The notes: generated by a model not told the origin, from the letters alone. A stretch of DNA of 64,000 nucleotides from Pomphorhynchus laevis (GCA_012934845.2 WNNJ02003258.1:372001-436000), one strand, 5' to 3'. Shown: positions 10,213 to 21,862, counted from the first letter of the stretch. Numbers and translations are program-made.

Positions 10213-11595
10213 ACGTTATTAAAGAAATCGGGACCATCTTTCGGATACCACGTTAATGAAATAAAAACACACTTGTTGCTTCACCACATGCAATCGTACA
10301 ACACAGGAGAATTGAATGGGATCCGGGTGAATTACGATGGCTTAGAGATTCTTGGCGCTGTGATCGGAACATAGGATGTAACCTTGAAGACTCGACAAAA
10401 CTTATCCGAGTGATTGATTCTTATTGATAGGCTGGTAGAAGTTTCAAGATACGATCCTCACGTGGCATTTGCAGGACTAAAACACTCCACACAATGGAAA
10501 TGGCTTCATTTTCTTCGAACTACGGATTGTCAATCTTCTGGCATGGTCCCTCTCCGTGATTCGATACTAAAACGATTACTTCCAGCGATATTAAAACAGC
10601 AGGTGGATGATGATACAATTGCAGTACTTATACTACCTGCAAGACTGGGCAGGATTAGCATTGTGGATTCTTTTTCTGAGTGATCTCGAATTAAACGCTT
10701 TACAACGTATTTGGGATACATATTCTTCTGGATTAAAAGTAAACGAATTGATGGCTGCAAAATGATCTAATCGCTTTCATCCCAAAGGAAAAAATAAAAC
10801 TTTATAGAATAAGCTTACACGCGTGAAGCCAAGATTATGCACAAGGTTTTAGCATGCATTAGACTTTGCAGCCATTCCAGGTTTTTCTAAGTGGTTAAAC
10901 GCACTTCCACTCAAGCATGAACAATATGATCTATCACCTTGCGAATTCAGGGATTGAGTCGCAACCAAATATGTATGGGAAACAAAGGATTTAACTATTA
11001 CTGAGTGTCAATGTGGTGCTAAAGCCGACATAACCACCTATTATGTAAACGCGGATATCAGTCTATTGTTTAACACAATGAAGTCAGAGATAAAATCGCT
11101 GAGAAACTATCGGACGCATTCAATGACGTTCAGGTCGATCCCTTGACGGAGAGGGTTCAACAGTTCATTCCGATCGAACGTTCAACGGCGAGTCGTAAAG
11201 ACGAGGTAAGACTAGAAATTGTTTGTACAGGTCTAACAAGGGGGCGTATTGAGTGGACGTATATAGATATCGTAGTGTTCAACGACCATACCAATTCATA
11301 CTAATAATCGACGTCATCTTTTGAATACCATGAATCACGAAAACGTGCAAAATACCATGAACTAATCAGGGCTATCAAATTAGGTATATTTATGCTTGCA
11401 ACATTAACTTTATGCGGTGGAATCGGTCCAAATACCTTAAATCTATTGAAAGCAATAGCAAGAAAACAAACCATAAAGCATGACCGTCCCTATGCTGAAT
11501 GTGTGCCAATTAAAACGAGTTCTAGCTTTCTGCTTATACCGCTATATCTAACTGCATTAGAGGAAGGAGAGCTTCAACTAACAAAAATAGTTTGA
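10213..11595 (+). pseudogene. RL-B2 RT thumb to RLE remnant
   Basis: Pieces in several frames: thumb (10414-10683, RLVEVSRYDPHVAFAGLKHS then LPARLGRISIVD), a Cys-rich tract near 11010 (ECQCGAKADI) at the zinc knuckle position, and the end of the endonuclease (11315-11595, NTMNHENVQ then LTLCGGIGPNTLNLLKAIAR), parallel to YHENRKRSKYQ and GGFGPTAKRLMQTIAAR in RL-B1. Confidence 0.6.
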
Positions 11596-11767
11596 GTTAT
11601 TATAAGTAACACGCAATCAAATTTTATTTGCACATGTGCCAATTAAAACGATATCTAGCTTTCTGCTTATGCCATGCTGTGTCTAACTGCATTAGAGGAA
11701 GGAGAGTTTCAACTAACAAAAATAGTTTGGGTCATTATAAGTAATAAGTGGTCAAATTTTATTTGCA
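11502..11767 (+). repeat. Tandem duplication of the RL-B2 3' end
   Basis: Two abutting units of about 133 bp (11502-11634 and 11635-11767), both starting TGTGCCAATTAAAACGA and containing GCATTAGAGGAAGGAGAG. They cover the last codons and start of the 3' UTR and have since diverged by several substitutions. Confidence 0.8.
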
Positions 11768-11850
11768 TATATCACTATAATTATTATATTAATTATAATG
11801 TACGGGTCCATTTGCGAGTAACCTTTGAACTATATTATTAGTAATAACAA

Positions 11851-12120
11851 TTTATTAAGAAAATTAAGTTTCAAAAAATTGAATTTACTATCGAATTGGT
11901 ATTATTTATTTGAATTACTTTTAATTATCACCATATGAAGTAATGCATGATTAAAAAAGAAACTCTGGAAACGGTGAAATCGTGAAAATGTCGGTCCGTA
12001 GCATAGTCTACAATAATGTCTGACAATCAATATTTTCATATACCGAAAAAATTTTAAAATTTAAAATGTGAAGCAAGCAAACAATTTTTTTAATCAGATT
12101 AGAACGTCTTATCTTAATAC
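11851..12120. other. AT-rich spacer, nothing recognised
   Basis: No coding frame or known element end. It separates the RL-B2 tail from the truncated AP-2c copy. Confidence 0.4.
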
Positions 12121-13445
12121 AGATCAACGTGTATATTTCTTTATCTAATCTGTACCTTACTTTCTAATTCGCTTTCCGCTTTGATCACTCTACCAAAATC
12201 GCCTACTTGAAAGTTTACAACGACTTACTCATTTCTCGTGACAAAGGTATATATAGTGTTCTCATCTCCCTCGAGATGTTCGCCTTCGTCATCGTCGACC
12301 ACTCCATCCTCCTGTCTCGCCTTCGTTATAATTACGGCTTTCCTTCCTCCTCTGTTGCATGATTTGCCTCATATCTATCCGACCGTTCTTTTCACGTCTG
12401 TTCTAATTCATCTTTATCCTACATACCTATATTCTGCGGGGTCCTACAAGGTTCAGTTCCCTGCTTTTCTCTATTCTGCTTGGTGATCTCTCTCCGTTTA
12501 TCAAATCTTACTCCTTTAACGTCATGCAATACGCCAATGACACACTCATCTATGCTTATGCACCCGCCCATCGCATGCACGATACCGCCATTTCTGCCTC
12601 AAACTGTCTTTCTTCGATCTACAAACGTCTCTTATATCTTCATCTCGTTCTAAACCTCGACAAGTCCAAAAAATATAGATCATCCCCCTCAACCTAGCAT
12701 ATCTCAATATGTTAGGTTGAGATAAATCCTCCCCCTTATCTTTTGCATTATCAATCATTCCCATAATTCATAATCTCACTTTCTTAGGCTTCCATTTCGA
12801 TGACCATCGTTCCCTTAATATCTTCGTCCGTGACAATGTCTGCTCGTCTAACTTAATTTTTCGTGGCATCCGCCGTATCGACTCTTTCATCGACTTCCGT
12901 TCTTGTATATCTACTCTTTTATCGCTTATATTCCTTAATATCGATTACTGCCTCAGCATTTTTGTCAATTCTCCAAAATCCATCATCTTACCCCTACCAC
13001 GCATCATCAACTCTGCCGTTCGAGTACTCCTACGTCTCAGTCGCTTCGATCATACATTCACACATATTGCCTAACTCGCCTGGCCCACCACCCACATCCG
13101 CATTTAACTTCGCATTCTTCTCGTCACTTTTCGCCTCATCGCTGTCGGATCCTCATCGTTCATCAACCTTCCTTTCTTAGACGGCACTCGCCCCACCTCT
13201 CTATCGCTGGGTTCCCGTCATTCCCTCTTACTTCATGTTCCCAATTACTCCAACAACTACGATCTCCAATCCTACCTCGTCGGCGCCCCTTGCCTGGAAT
13301 CAGCCGCCTCTCGACGTCCGCCGCGCTTCCTCTTTTATCACATTTAAATACCTCCTATGTTCCCACCCTCTCGACATATGAGTTAGATTTCTGTTTTTTG
13401 TTGTTGTTGTGGTCATGTAAGTGTGCGTCGGCACGCATTTGCCAC
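12121..13445 (+). pseudogene. AP-2c: 5'-truncated, decayed AP-2 LINE (RT to 3' end)
   Basis: Parallels AP-2a from about 56090 to 57425. The DNA matches ATACAGATCAACG at the start, then a mutated palm (CATGCAATACGCCAATGACA near 12522, so the catalytic YADD reads YAND) and the thumb/C-terminal tract. Numerous frameshifts. The 3' end keeps the class hairpin at 13421-13436 and the GCATTTGCCACGT tail. The copy begins abruptly inside the RT, as typical 5'-truncated LINEs do. Confidence 0.75.
13421..13436 (+). other. AP-2c 3' UTR hairpin
   Basis: GTGTGC, loop GTCG, GCACGC: a 6-bp stem with one G-U pair, followed by ATTTGCCACGT. Same position and shape as in AP-2a. Confidence 0.65.
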
Positions 13446-13465
13446 GTAACAATACATCCTTTTTA

Positions 13466-13585
13466 ATATATGCAATATGTTAAACTTTTTTAAACTAGGT
13501 TACTATAAAAATACCATAAACAGAAAATAGTAAAATATATAAATCAACAGAATAATATTAAAAACAAATTTAAAATCAGTATCCG
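13466..13585 (+). repeat. PLE RT-tail fragment
   Basis: Sense-oriented copy of the PLE RT end, with AAACTAGGTTACTATAAAAA and GAAAATAGTAAAATATATAA, as at 29970-30060. It sits between AP-2c and the AP-4b fragment. Confidence 0.7.
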
Positions 13586-13589
13586 GAAA

Positions 13590-14605
13590 TTTTTATGGTT
13601 TTTTTTATTTCTAGCTCGCGGCCATGTAATATAGGGGTGCCTCAAGGTTCAGTATTGGGTCCATTGTTATTTAGTGTCTACATCAACGATATCCCGGAAT
13701 TTATTGATTCTCGGATGCTTTTATATGCAGACGATTTGAAAATCTGGCGGGCAATTCGTTCACCCAATGATATAGTCAAACTGCAACGGGATATCGATGA
13801 AGTCGAAAATTGGGCTCTACTCAATAGGTTGATTGTAAATATATCAAAATGAAAACATTTACGTGTTCGTGGCGGAAATGCTCAATCTTTAGTTAATTAT
13901 AGCTTTCAAAGCAGTGATATAGAACGAGTGAACAAATATAAGGACTTGGGAGTGTGGATAAACAGTGATTTGAGTACCGTCACACATACTGAACATGCTT
14001 GTTCAAATGCGTTGGGGATAATCGGTCAACTTCGACGCACTTTCATTGCACTTAATCAATTTGCCCTACGTCCGCTAATCTTTGCTCATGTGTTGAGCCG
14101 TCTTCTATATGCTGCGCCGTGTGTGTATCCCCAAAATTCAAAAGAACATATTAGTTCAGAGAGGGTACTTCATAGAGCTACCAAGCTAGCACCGCAACTG
14201 AAATTTTTGTCGTACCCTGATCGATTAAAAGCACTTAGACTTGAGACTGTCACGTGGACCCGCCGGTACATCGATATGAGTATGGTCTGGCAAATTCTTA
14301 ATGATTTGGATCATCCACTTCGAGATTGTCTTCATTTGCGCTCATCCAATATCCTCCGAGGCCATGGTTTAACCCTGCGACGTGAAAGGATAAGAAAATC
14401 ACGAGCTGTCCAATTTGATCGGCGAGTTGTATCTCTGTGGAATAGGCTTGGAGAGTCAACAGTGTGCAGTAGCAATATCAACGAATTCAAAAAGAAATTA
14501 CGGATGGAGAATGCCATGGGGAAAGCTGCTTTTCCGTATTTGTGATACTTTTATTATATTTTCTTTTTTTCTGCAGTGAACCAGCCAATTAAGCCATGCT
14601 TTTAT
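13590..14605 (+). pseudogene. AP-4b: 5'-truncated AP-4 LINE, RT palm to 3' end
   Basis: Begins near the RT GVPQGSVLGPLLFSVYINDI block, continues through LLYADDLKIW (both catalytic Asp present) and the thumb. An in-frame TGA at 13850-13852 is followed by reopened coding in another frame (13928-14545) ending NGLGES-like SLWNRLGEST. It aligns with the two halves of AP-4 at 52790-53150 and 57436-57900. The 3' UTR shares CAGCCAAT with AP-4 near 57964, which supports the family assignment. Confidence 0.7.
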
Positions 14606-14671
14606 GTGCTGTTGAAACATTAATTTTTTTATTATTATTTTTTATTCCAAAATACTAATAATCACAACTGT

Positions 14672-14690
14672 AGGTTCCCGCAAATGGGCC
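14672..14690 (-). other. RL-A1 3' UTR motif
   Basis: GGCCCATTTGCGGGAACCT on the minus strand. The same motif occurs in RL-A2 (22653-22671), RL-B1 (38573-38591) and, with changes, RL-B2 (11804-11824). CCC/GGG can close a small ATTTGC loop. Likely the RNA signal read by the RL reverse transcriptase. Confidence 0.6.
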
Positions 14691-14752
14691 GATAGCTCAC
14701 AAAGTCAAAACATTGATCCGTTATTATATTGTTTTATTAAATATCAATCGAA

Positions 14753-17672
14753 TTATTGGTCCCCGAAATATCCGAATTCCTGCGATTGTATATTTGTGTG
14801 CTGAGCTCTTCTACTATGTAGTTGCTCACGTATAGGTATTCGGGTAGCGCGTATACACATCGAAGCTGCTTGAGCCAGTGCAATGCTCACTCTAGACCTA
14901 ATTATCGAGATACATGCCGAATAACTGGTTTTGTGCCTTATTGCCTTTTGATGTGCGATCCATTTAAGTAACTTATGCGCTGCGAGACCAATTCCTCCAG
15001 CAGTTGAAAAGGTAAGTGGGATGAATATTGAGCGTTCAATCTCTACAATGCGCTGGGCATATTTTGCAATTTTCCTGTTCGCGTGGTATGTATGACTCAT
15101 GGTCGGTGACTTCTCGATGTAGGAAGGTGCAAGTGTGTTAAATATACATACGTCCAAATAGGACCGCACCAATCCTCTACCGTAAATTCCACGGCATAAT
15201 ATGTCTGACCTTGCGTTCACATCTCTCGTTGTGGTTTCTACTTCAAAATGGTAATTGTTCGGTACGGGCCTCAAAACCGGTTCAAGCTCCACATCTTTAC
15301 AAATGTCCCCTATTTCGTTGGCAATGACATTCCGTATTATATCATGTCTAATTATAGTTGTTCCTCCCGTCCGACATGAGAGAGCATGTGATGGATCAAG
15401 CAGTGAACCACACGCACAGCGCGCTTTACAATCTTTTAACGGCAAATTATATCTTACACATATGGCGTCTATAAATTGTTGTGTGTCAAGTACTGATTGA
15501 TATATATTGTTTGGTCTTGTCGTTAGCCACGAAGAAGCTCCCTTTTCTGATGCATATGCTATTAGACATTTCATCCTTTCATCTAATAATTCTACCGTAT
15601 GTACAACTTTGCGTTTAGTATCTAGTTTAGCTTCATTATAAATTTGTTCACTTATTTGTCTTTGCAAAGTTGTTAGTTCTTGCCCTTTAATACCACGCAA
15701 GATGGGTTCACATATTCTTATCGATCGGCTATATATGTTATCGGCATTATCCCAGTCATTTCGAATTCCCAGACCGCCACATCTTGACGGTAGCGAATAG
15801 ACCATTCGCATAGTTTCCGTTATGTCCCCTTGACCAGTAAATTTTGGTAACAAATCATTGTAGATAGAACTCCGTAACTGCTCAAACCACTCCACCTCTA
15901 CCTTGCACGTCCGAATCACGTAACTCCACTTGTGTTGTATAGCGTAGCAAAAGGCGCTATATGCAATTTGAGCATCAATCTCCGCAATTTCAGATAACTG
16001 TTTAACCATTTTTGTCCATTTGGCTATCCTATCGATTAAATGAGATTTTGTGAATGTGTGTGTTCCTATCGGAGATCCCAAGTGAACGATGCCTTCGTCA
16101 CTCGTGCAAATCCCTGCATTTTAAAAAATCTTTTTAACATGGGGCATACGACTTTTATGCACTAGTAATTTACTTTTTGCTACATTCACATGAAATCCAT
16201 ATAGCGGACCGATTGTAACTATATCCTGCCATACTTTAATTAGATCTTCCGGTCGTCCTACGCAACATGCATCATCTGCGTACCATCGGTGCATAACAGA
16301 AGGTACCCTCTTTCTCAGGTCATTAGTAAGAGGGAGTGTTGCCATTGCGAATGCCGCCATCGCCAATGGATCACCTTGCGTGAATCCCTCTTTTGAGATT
16401 AAAATCTCGTCTTGCACAGTTAATATAGGGTCTTTCTGGTAGCAGTTCTTCAGCACACGATATATGGCCGGACATACATTCTTAATGTTCGTTAATGCCA
16501 ATTTGCGATTTATCGCATTGAACGCATTGCTAGCATCTATCTGCAACACACAGACATCGTTCGACAATTCAAATGAATTCCTAATAGAGTGAATAACTGA
16601 TTCTGCTCCGCATCGTTGTGTAGCACACAGTTGTACGCTACCAGCTACTTCGGCGATATCACTTGTCACCGTTGAAAGAATTGCCTTGGCTATTATTCGT
16701 CGGCATACTTCTCCCACTCCGATTGGCCGGATTCCCGGCTGTTTGTTCAACGGGACCAGACGACTTGCCGTCAATGCAACAGCGTTATGCGAACTTATTT
16801 CTTTTGAGGCCAAACGACATGCAAACTTTGCCAGAGCATCTGCCAATTGTAGAGAATCACGGCCGAATTCATTGAGCATCATACACCAATCTTTGGCATC
16901 CATACCTAAAGGTCCACAGCTTCCTTGAACAGTTTTGCTTATAGATTGAATCATTTGCAAATCGATACATTGGAATACCTCTGAATAATGATCACATACC
17001 CCTTCCAATGGCATGCTCAGAACTAACGACCGATTAAGTTCTCCAGCCTCTGGGTGTAGAATAGTTAGCTTGTCTCGTACCGTCATATGATTTTCTAGCT
17101 TGTCATCCATTTGATGCACCCCATTTCTGATTCCATCCAATGATAACATGCGTACCGCGCTTGTTGTTTTCCCATGTGTCATCAGTTTTATAAAATCCTT
17201 ATACCACCTCTTCTCAGCATGATTATTTGTATAGTTTCTACTTTTAACCTCCATCCTGCTCTGAATAATCGCTGCTTCACGAAACAAGTTATGATGCTCG
17301 TTGTGATGCCACATGCGCAACCTGCGTTCTAGTATCTTGCGAATCATACTGATCTTTTTACTGCCAATATCTTGTCTTATTAATTGACAAAATACTGTAG
17401 CGAGTTGAAGTGAATTGTTTTCTGAGTCGTCTGACGTCGCAGCGGATTTGAACAGATCTGCTAGCGTTGCGATAAACTGATGAGTCGCATTGCATCGGGG
17501 TAAGCGAAATAAGTTAGGTCGCCATTTGATGCATTCATCAAAAAAATTCTGTGTTTGGCTTCGATTATCGAAATGATTAATTTCATTTTCTTGATTGACA
17601 GGGATATACTGAGAGCAGCGTGGTGTATCCTTTTGCAGCAATTGGGCTACTTCAACGTGCACTGGTATATTA
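14753..17672 (-). pseudogene. RL-A1 RT-RLE polyprotein, one nonsense mutation plus insertion
   Basis: Frames 16121-17672 and 14753-16081 are one reading frame divided by a single stop. After KKIF, RL-A2 has a CAA codon where this copy has TAA (about 16118-16120). RT motifs: PLNKQPGIRPIGVGEVCRRI, LQIDASNAFNAINR, GFTQGDPLAMAAFAMAT and HRWYADDACC (about 16270-16292). A zinc knuckle CACGSLLDPSHALSC (about 15388-15425) precedes an RLE core ARSDILC...YLDVCIFN (about 15160-15215), where SD replaces the usual PD. Single-ORF RLE elements often insert at specific sites. The start shown by the local frame (SELDNNNNNNN) is only AP-3 tail sequence. Confidence 0.87.
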
Positions 17673-17746
17673 TTATTATTATTATTATTATCAAGTTCAG
17701 ACTTAGCCATAAGGCTTTAAGCCGATCACACAATACAGAAAAAAGA

Positions 17747-20713
17747 TCAACCAAATGGGTAGGTTAGAAAAGGTGACAAATCAGCCTGGACGTATATCCA
17801 ACGTCGAACCCTGTTTTTGAAAGCGAGGAAATTGGTGATGGCAGCGACAGGTTCAGGCAAACTATTCCAAACATCTACTGCCCGTTCAGACAGTCTGTAA
17901 AATTTTCGCAGCTTACCCGGTAATTTTTTAAAAAGCATCTTACAATGGCCTCGCAATCTCGAATTATCTCGAAATCTAACTACACCCAAAGGAAAGCCAT
18001 CAGCTGAATGTACAATTTTCCAAAGTGTAATCAGATCAAGAAAAAGATACCGATACCTCACTGATAAAACGTTCAAACATCTTAATCTTGAAATAAAGCT
18101 TCCTTGACAACACATCCGAGAAGCTCGTCTCATTACACTTTCCAAGTTATTCAACTCACTCCTGGTCGTTGGAAAGGTTGCCTGTACACAATACTCAAGA
18201 TGTGGTCTTACTAGGGCACAATAAAGTTTGGCGAAGATTTGCGGCGATAATTTTGCAAAAGTCATTTTTATGCAGTATAAGGCACGTATCGCTTTTAACC
18301 GCGCGTGATCACTATTTGCTCTTGTCTTTAGCGATTCGTGAATTATCACTCCCAGGTCGGGATGTTCTGAGACTCGCTTGATTGAGTGTCCATTTATTTT
18401 GTAATCGAAATGAGTTTTATCTCTACCCAATCTGATCCATACACATTTTGTCGCGTTGAGTATCAAGCCAGTGCTATTACACCAAGTCCCGATACGGTTA
18501 AGGTCACATTGTAAAAATTCACAATCCGCCTCGTTTTGGGTTGTTGCCCATATTTTAACATCGTCAGCAAATGCCAGGTGAGGACACTTTAACCTTAGGA
18601 GTAGGTCATTCAAAAAGATGATAAAGAGAAGTGGACCTAGGACCGTGCCCTGAGGAACACCCGAATGAACACGTCGAGCTGTTGACAAAACTTCATCTAA
18701 TCGCACAACGAATGATCGATCCTCGAGAAATGTCTTAATCCAGTTGCAAATTGTCGTAGGTACACCGTAATGACGTAGTAGTGAATCTAAACCAGCATGT
18801 GGAACTCTATCAAAGGCCTTAGAGAAATCAAGAAATATTATATCAACTGTAAGACCCGAACTAAGAGCAGCTACCCAATGTTCGCGAGCATTCAACAGAT
18901 TAGTTAGGCACGAGCGACCAGGTCGGAAGCCGTGCTGAGAATCATCAAGAATTTGATATAAATTTAGATGTTCACGTATTCTCTTCGCAATGAGTCTCTC
19001 CATAATTTTAGAAATAACACTGGTAAGACTAATTGGTCTAAAATCTGAACAAGTTAGTGCCAACTGTTTCTTTGGAATAGGTACAACAATTGCCCTTTTC
19101 CAATCATCAGGAATCCACGAATACTGTAAGCTTCGATGAAATAGAGACGTAAGGCTTGGAGCAATAATGTGCGACAGAGTACGCAAAAGAAAAGGGGATA
19201 CACCATCTGGTCCTGCAGAGCCAAAACTATTTAATTTATGGAGTTCAGACTGAACTTCAATGACATTAATAGGAGATATTGGTAAGTTAGATTGTAAGTT
19301 GGGCGGGTACTGTATCTGGTCAATATTCGATTGCGAGGATGGAGATACTACAAAACTGCTTGCAAGAGCTTCCACAATAGCCTCCTTGTCAACTACATCA
19401 CCACTTTCTAAACGTACACAATTAATCGTAGAAGGTAGGATTCGACGATGTCTAACGTATGCCCAAAAACGTTTAGGTGACCTGTTAATGTCAGAAGCAA
19501 TACCCTCTTCAAATGTTTTTCTTTTTGAGCGTTTTAGTTGGTTGCATAGATTGCGAAGAGTTTTGTACTCACGGTGCGTAACAGTGTTACGTTGAGAGAT
19601 TCGCCATAATCGATTTCTTTCCTTTATCGTAGTCTCTAACTCATTGTCGAACCACAATGGCGTTGTCGTCTTGTAAGCCCTATTTCTTATTGGTGCAAAC
19701 GTATCCGAAATGGTTATGAGGTTACTGGTCACTAACGATAAATGATCATCAATTGGAAGATCAGCAGATCCGAAGTTCAGCTGATGACTATAGAGTTGGA
19801 GATCTTCCACATTTACTCGATTCCAATTACGCTTTCCGATGCCACTGCACTTAGATCGTCGTTGTAAAGTGTGAGCAATCTGTACTGAAATCACACAATG
19901 GTCACTGGTTCCTAAAGGAGACTCGAAATCAACTCTGATTACATCTTCAATGCGCTTGGTAAACCCAAGATCTAATATTGTCTCTGGTTGAGACGATATA
20001 CATGTTGGCTGATTAATATGTTGGATCAGGAGAAGCTCTGCCAGCAAGAATTCAGCAAGCTCGCAGTTTTCGACATTATAGTAATACCGGTTGTTACTAA
20101 TCCAGTTAACTTGAGGAAGATTAAAATCCCCAATAAGGAAGAAATAATTTGAGGAGCAGAATGATCTTAACTGATTTTTCAGAAGATCTAACTGTGTATG
20201 AACTGAGGGTGATCTGTATACGACGCAAATATCTATTGAACAATGAGTATCATTGACGCAGAATGACAATAACTCGAATGAATAGTGATCATCGCACAAT
20301 TCAGTAATCTTCGTAATTGATAAGGTGTTTTTAATATAAGCAGCAACACCCCCGCCACGACGACCTGCAACTCTATCTGCTCTCAAAAGTCGATACCCAG
20401 AGATAGCCATAAGGTCATCATTAATTTGATAATGAAGCCATGACTCAGAAATGCAAAACACGTCAAAATCTTTAAAAGATATAAACTGCTGCACTTCAGA
20501 CAATTGAGCAGGTAAGCTTCTGATATTGGAGTAACCTACCACCAGAGGACATTCATTATTACATATTCTCTCTGAACAATTAGATGGCAACTTCCTTTCC
20601 AAACATATATCCACTAGATGTCCAATCATGGCGTTGTAAGGTCTAGAGAAAGATTGATCGATCTCCATCGAACTGCAGGACGCCACCTCACAACCCGAAA
20701 ATTTCGAATGCAC
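17747..20713 (-). CDS. AP-3 ORF2: APE endonuclease-reverse transcriptase, intact
   Basis: Open frame of 988 aa, overlapping the end of ORF1 by 88 bp. The APE domain (about residues 60-290) shows YSNIRSL, CISESWLH, GRRGGGVAAYI, VVYRSP, LIGDFNLPQVNW and TSDHCVI. The RT (about residues 500-780) shows DFRPISLTSVISKIMERLIA, QHGFRPGRSC, LDFSKAFDRVPH, SGVPQGTVLGPLLF and LAFADDVKIW (about 18560-18572; FADD instead of YADD). The thumb ends in VWNSLPEPV. All visible catalytic residues are present, and the copy sits in a young RL-A element, so it may be recently active. The start is the frame's first Met; translation probably depends on coupling to ORF1. Confidence 0.9.
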   Translation of the reverse strand: MHSKFSGCEVASCSSMEIDQSFSRPYNAMIGHLVDICLERKLPSNCSERICNNECPLVVGYSNIRSLPAQLSEVQQFISFKDFDVFCISESWLHYQINDDLMAISGYRLLRADRVAGRRGGGVAAYIKNTLSITKITELCDDHYSFELLSFCVNDTHCSIDICVVYRSPSVHTQLDLLKNQLRSFCSSNYFFLIGDFNLPQVNWISNNRYYYNVENCELAEFLLAELLLIQHINQPTCISSQPETILDLGFTKRIEDVIRVDFESPLGTSDHCVISVQIAHTLQRRSKCSGIGKRNWNRVNVEDLQLYSHQLNFGSADLPIDDHLSLVTSNLITISDTFAPIRNRAYKTTTPLWFDNELETTIKERNRLWRISQRNTVTHREYKTLRNLCNQLKRSKRKTFEEGIASDINRSPKRFWAYVRHRRILPSTINCVRLESGDVVDKEAIVEALASSFVVSPSSQSNIDQIQYPPNLQSNLPISPINVIEVQSELHKLNSFGSAGPDGVSPFLLRTLSHIIAPSLTSLFHRSLQYSWIPDDWKRAIVVPIPKKQLALTCSDFRPISLTSVISKIMERLIAKRIREHLNLYQILDDSQHGFRPGRSCLTNLLNAREHWVAALSSGLTVDIIFLDFSKAFDRVPHAGLDSLLRHYGVPTTICNWIKTFLEDRSFVVRLDEVLSTARRVHSGVPQGTVLGPLLFIIFLNDLLLRLKCPHLAFADDVKIWATTQNEADCEFLQCDLNRIGTWCNSTGLILNATKCVWIRLGRDKTHFDYKINGHSIKRVSEHPDLGVIIHESLKTRANSDHARLKAIRALYCIKMTFAKLSPQIFAKLYCALVRPHLEYCVQATFPTTRSELNNLESVMRRASRMCCQGSFISRLRCLNVLSVRYRYLFLDLITLWKIVHSADGFPLGVVRFRDNSRLRGHCKMLFKKLPGKLRKFYRLSERAVDVWNSLPEPVAAITNFLAFKNRVRRWIYVQADLSPFLTYPFG

Positions 20714-21862
20714 AGATTCGATTCACCGTTTTGCAGCCTGTAATGAAGTTCCGCCTTGATATCCTTCAATTTTTGCCTGTCTTCGAGAGAAAGATCACGT
20801 AAAATTCGTATTTTGTTACCTTTAAGTCGATAACCACGGTCTAAAAGACACTTTGCTTGCTCTGCCGATCCTAACACAACCTTTAGCAATCGTGATCTAT
20901 CGTTTTTCTTACCCAACCTATAGAGCTGCCTTACTAAAATAGACGATGCGACCTCTTCCTCACCTTTTTCGAGCAAATTAGAAAAGAACACACGTAAACC
21001 GGCAATATCATCATCAAGCCGCTCCTGTGCACTTGAGGCTGATGACTCATCTAAACCCCAAATAAGTATGTTACAGCCCCTATTTAATGTATGATTGCGA
21101 TCTGTGTGACTTTTATTATCAAAATACGTTTTTTTTGCTGAAAGAATCGCTGCCGTCACCACCCTCATCCGGTTTGCTTCTTGCGTCTCGCCCTTGTTCC
21201 ATCTCATTTGAACAAATACACTTGAAAGCTGAGTGAACATTATCTATATCGACGTCTGTATCATTGTGTGAAGCTCGTTCATCGGTGACTCCAGTTATAC
21301 CGATTTCATTGCGATAATCATTAATCACCGATATAGACGATACTTCGTAATTGTCCGATACCTTCAAAGCATCATTGTCCAGCGACACCGACGGCTCACC
21401 ACTAACAACCGATATTGACGACGCACTATTGCCTTCAAATTTCTTACTCAACGTTTGCATCACGCGTGAATTTGGATGACCTTTTTTCCAGATACGGGAT
21501 GAACTTGGTATTTCGCTATTTGTATTTTTAGTGTTCTGAACGTGAAACTCTTGAATGGGTATATCTTTATAGGTATCTGATTCGCCAGAACTTTGTACTT
21601 CCCGATCGATGCAACTTTTTGAATATGTGTTCCTTTCCGAAGCATTTGTAGATATTTTCTCGTCACAATGGCCCTTCAAATGAATTAGCAAAGATGCGCA
21701 GCAGTACCCACAGTAAAATGATTTATTCGATAGCGCAGATTTCTTTTCCTCCGGAAACGATACACTTGTCCACACACTACAATCTTCACTAGAACATTGA
21801 ATCTGATGATCCACAAACTTTGTTGCAATAGCTCGCTTTGTAGTCTTCCTCTGTTTGACCAT
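20626..21862 (-). pseudogene. AP-3 ORF1 (zinc motif, RRM-like), one frameshift
   Basis: Starts at ATG 21860-21862 (MVKQRKTTKRAIATK). The N-terminal Cys motif is IQCSSEDCSVWTSV followed by FYCGYC. The frame ends at 21119 and resumes in the next frame to 20626. The shift falls by a run of eight T (21127-21134), a typical slippage site, so it may be a simple indel or an assembly error. The C-terminal half has the RRM-like features NILIWGLDES, LLKVVLGSAEQA and LSLEDRQKLKDIKAELHYRL. Expected role: binding element RNA. Confidence 0.75.

Larger units (their letters stand above)
8060..11850 (+). mobile_element. RL-B2: decayed RLE-type non-LTR element
   Basis: A degenerate relative of RL-B1 at full scale: AACATACA-rich leader (8040-8110), CXC-like N-terminus (8160-8315), RT pieces (9389-10700), a C-terminal RLE tail (11300-11595) and the class 3' motif at 11804-11824. 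Many frameshifts and stops. It also carries two internal duplications (8401-9025 and 11502-11767). Confidence 0.75.
14622..17680 (-). mobile_element. RL-A1, 3' portion (interrupted by AP-3)
   Basis: The larger part of an RLE-type element on the minus strand. The 5' part lies at 22024-22500, on the other side of the AP-3 insertion. Copy RL-A2 reads straight across this point, which proves the interruption. The 3' UTR carries the RL class motif (14672-14690) and an AATAATAAAAAAA-type tail. The 3' flank (14608-14620) is GTTGAAACATTAA, also found beside RL-A2. Confidence 0.88.

Noticed and set aside
17555-17767. Asn-run N-terminus (SELDNNNNNNN) of the RL-A1 frame
   Set aside because: These codons are the AAT-repeat tail of AP-3 read through into RL-A1, not part of the RL-A protein.
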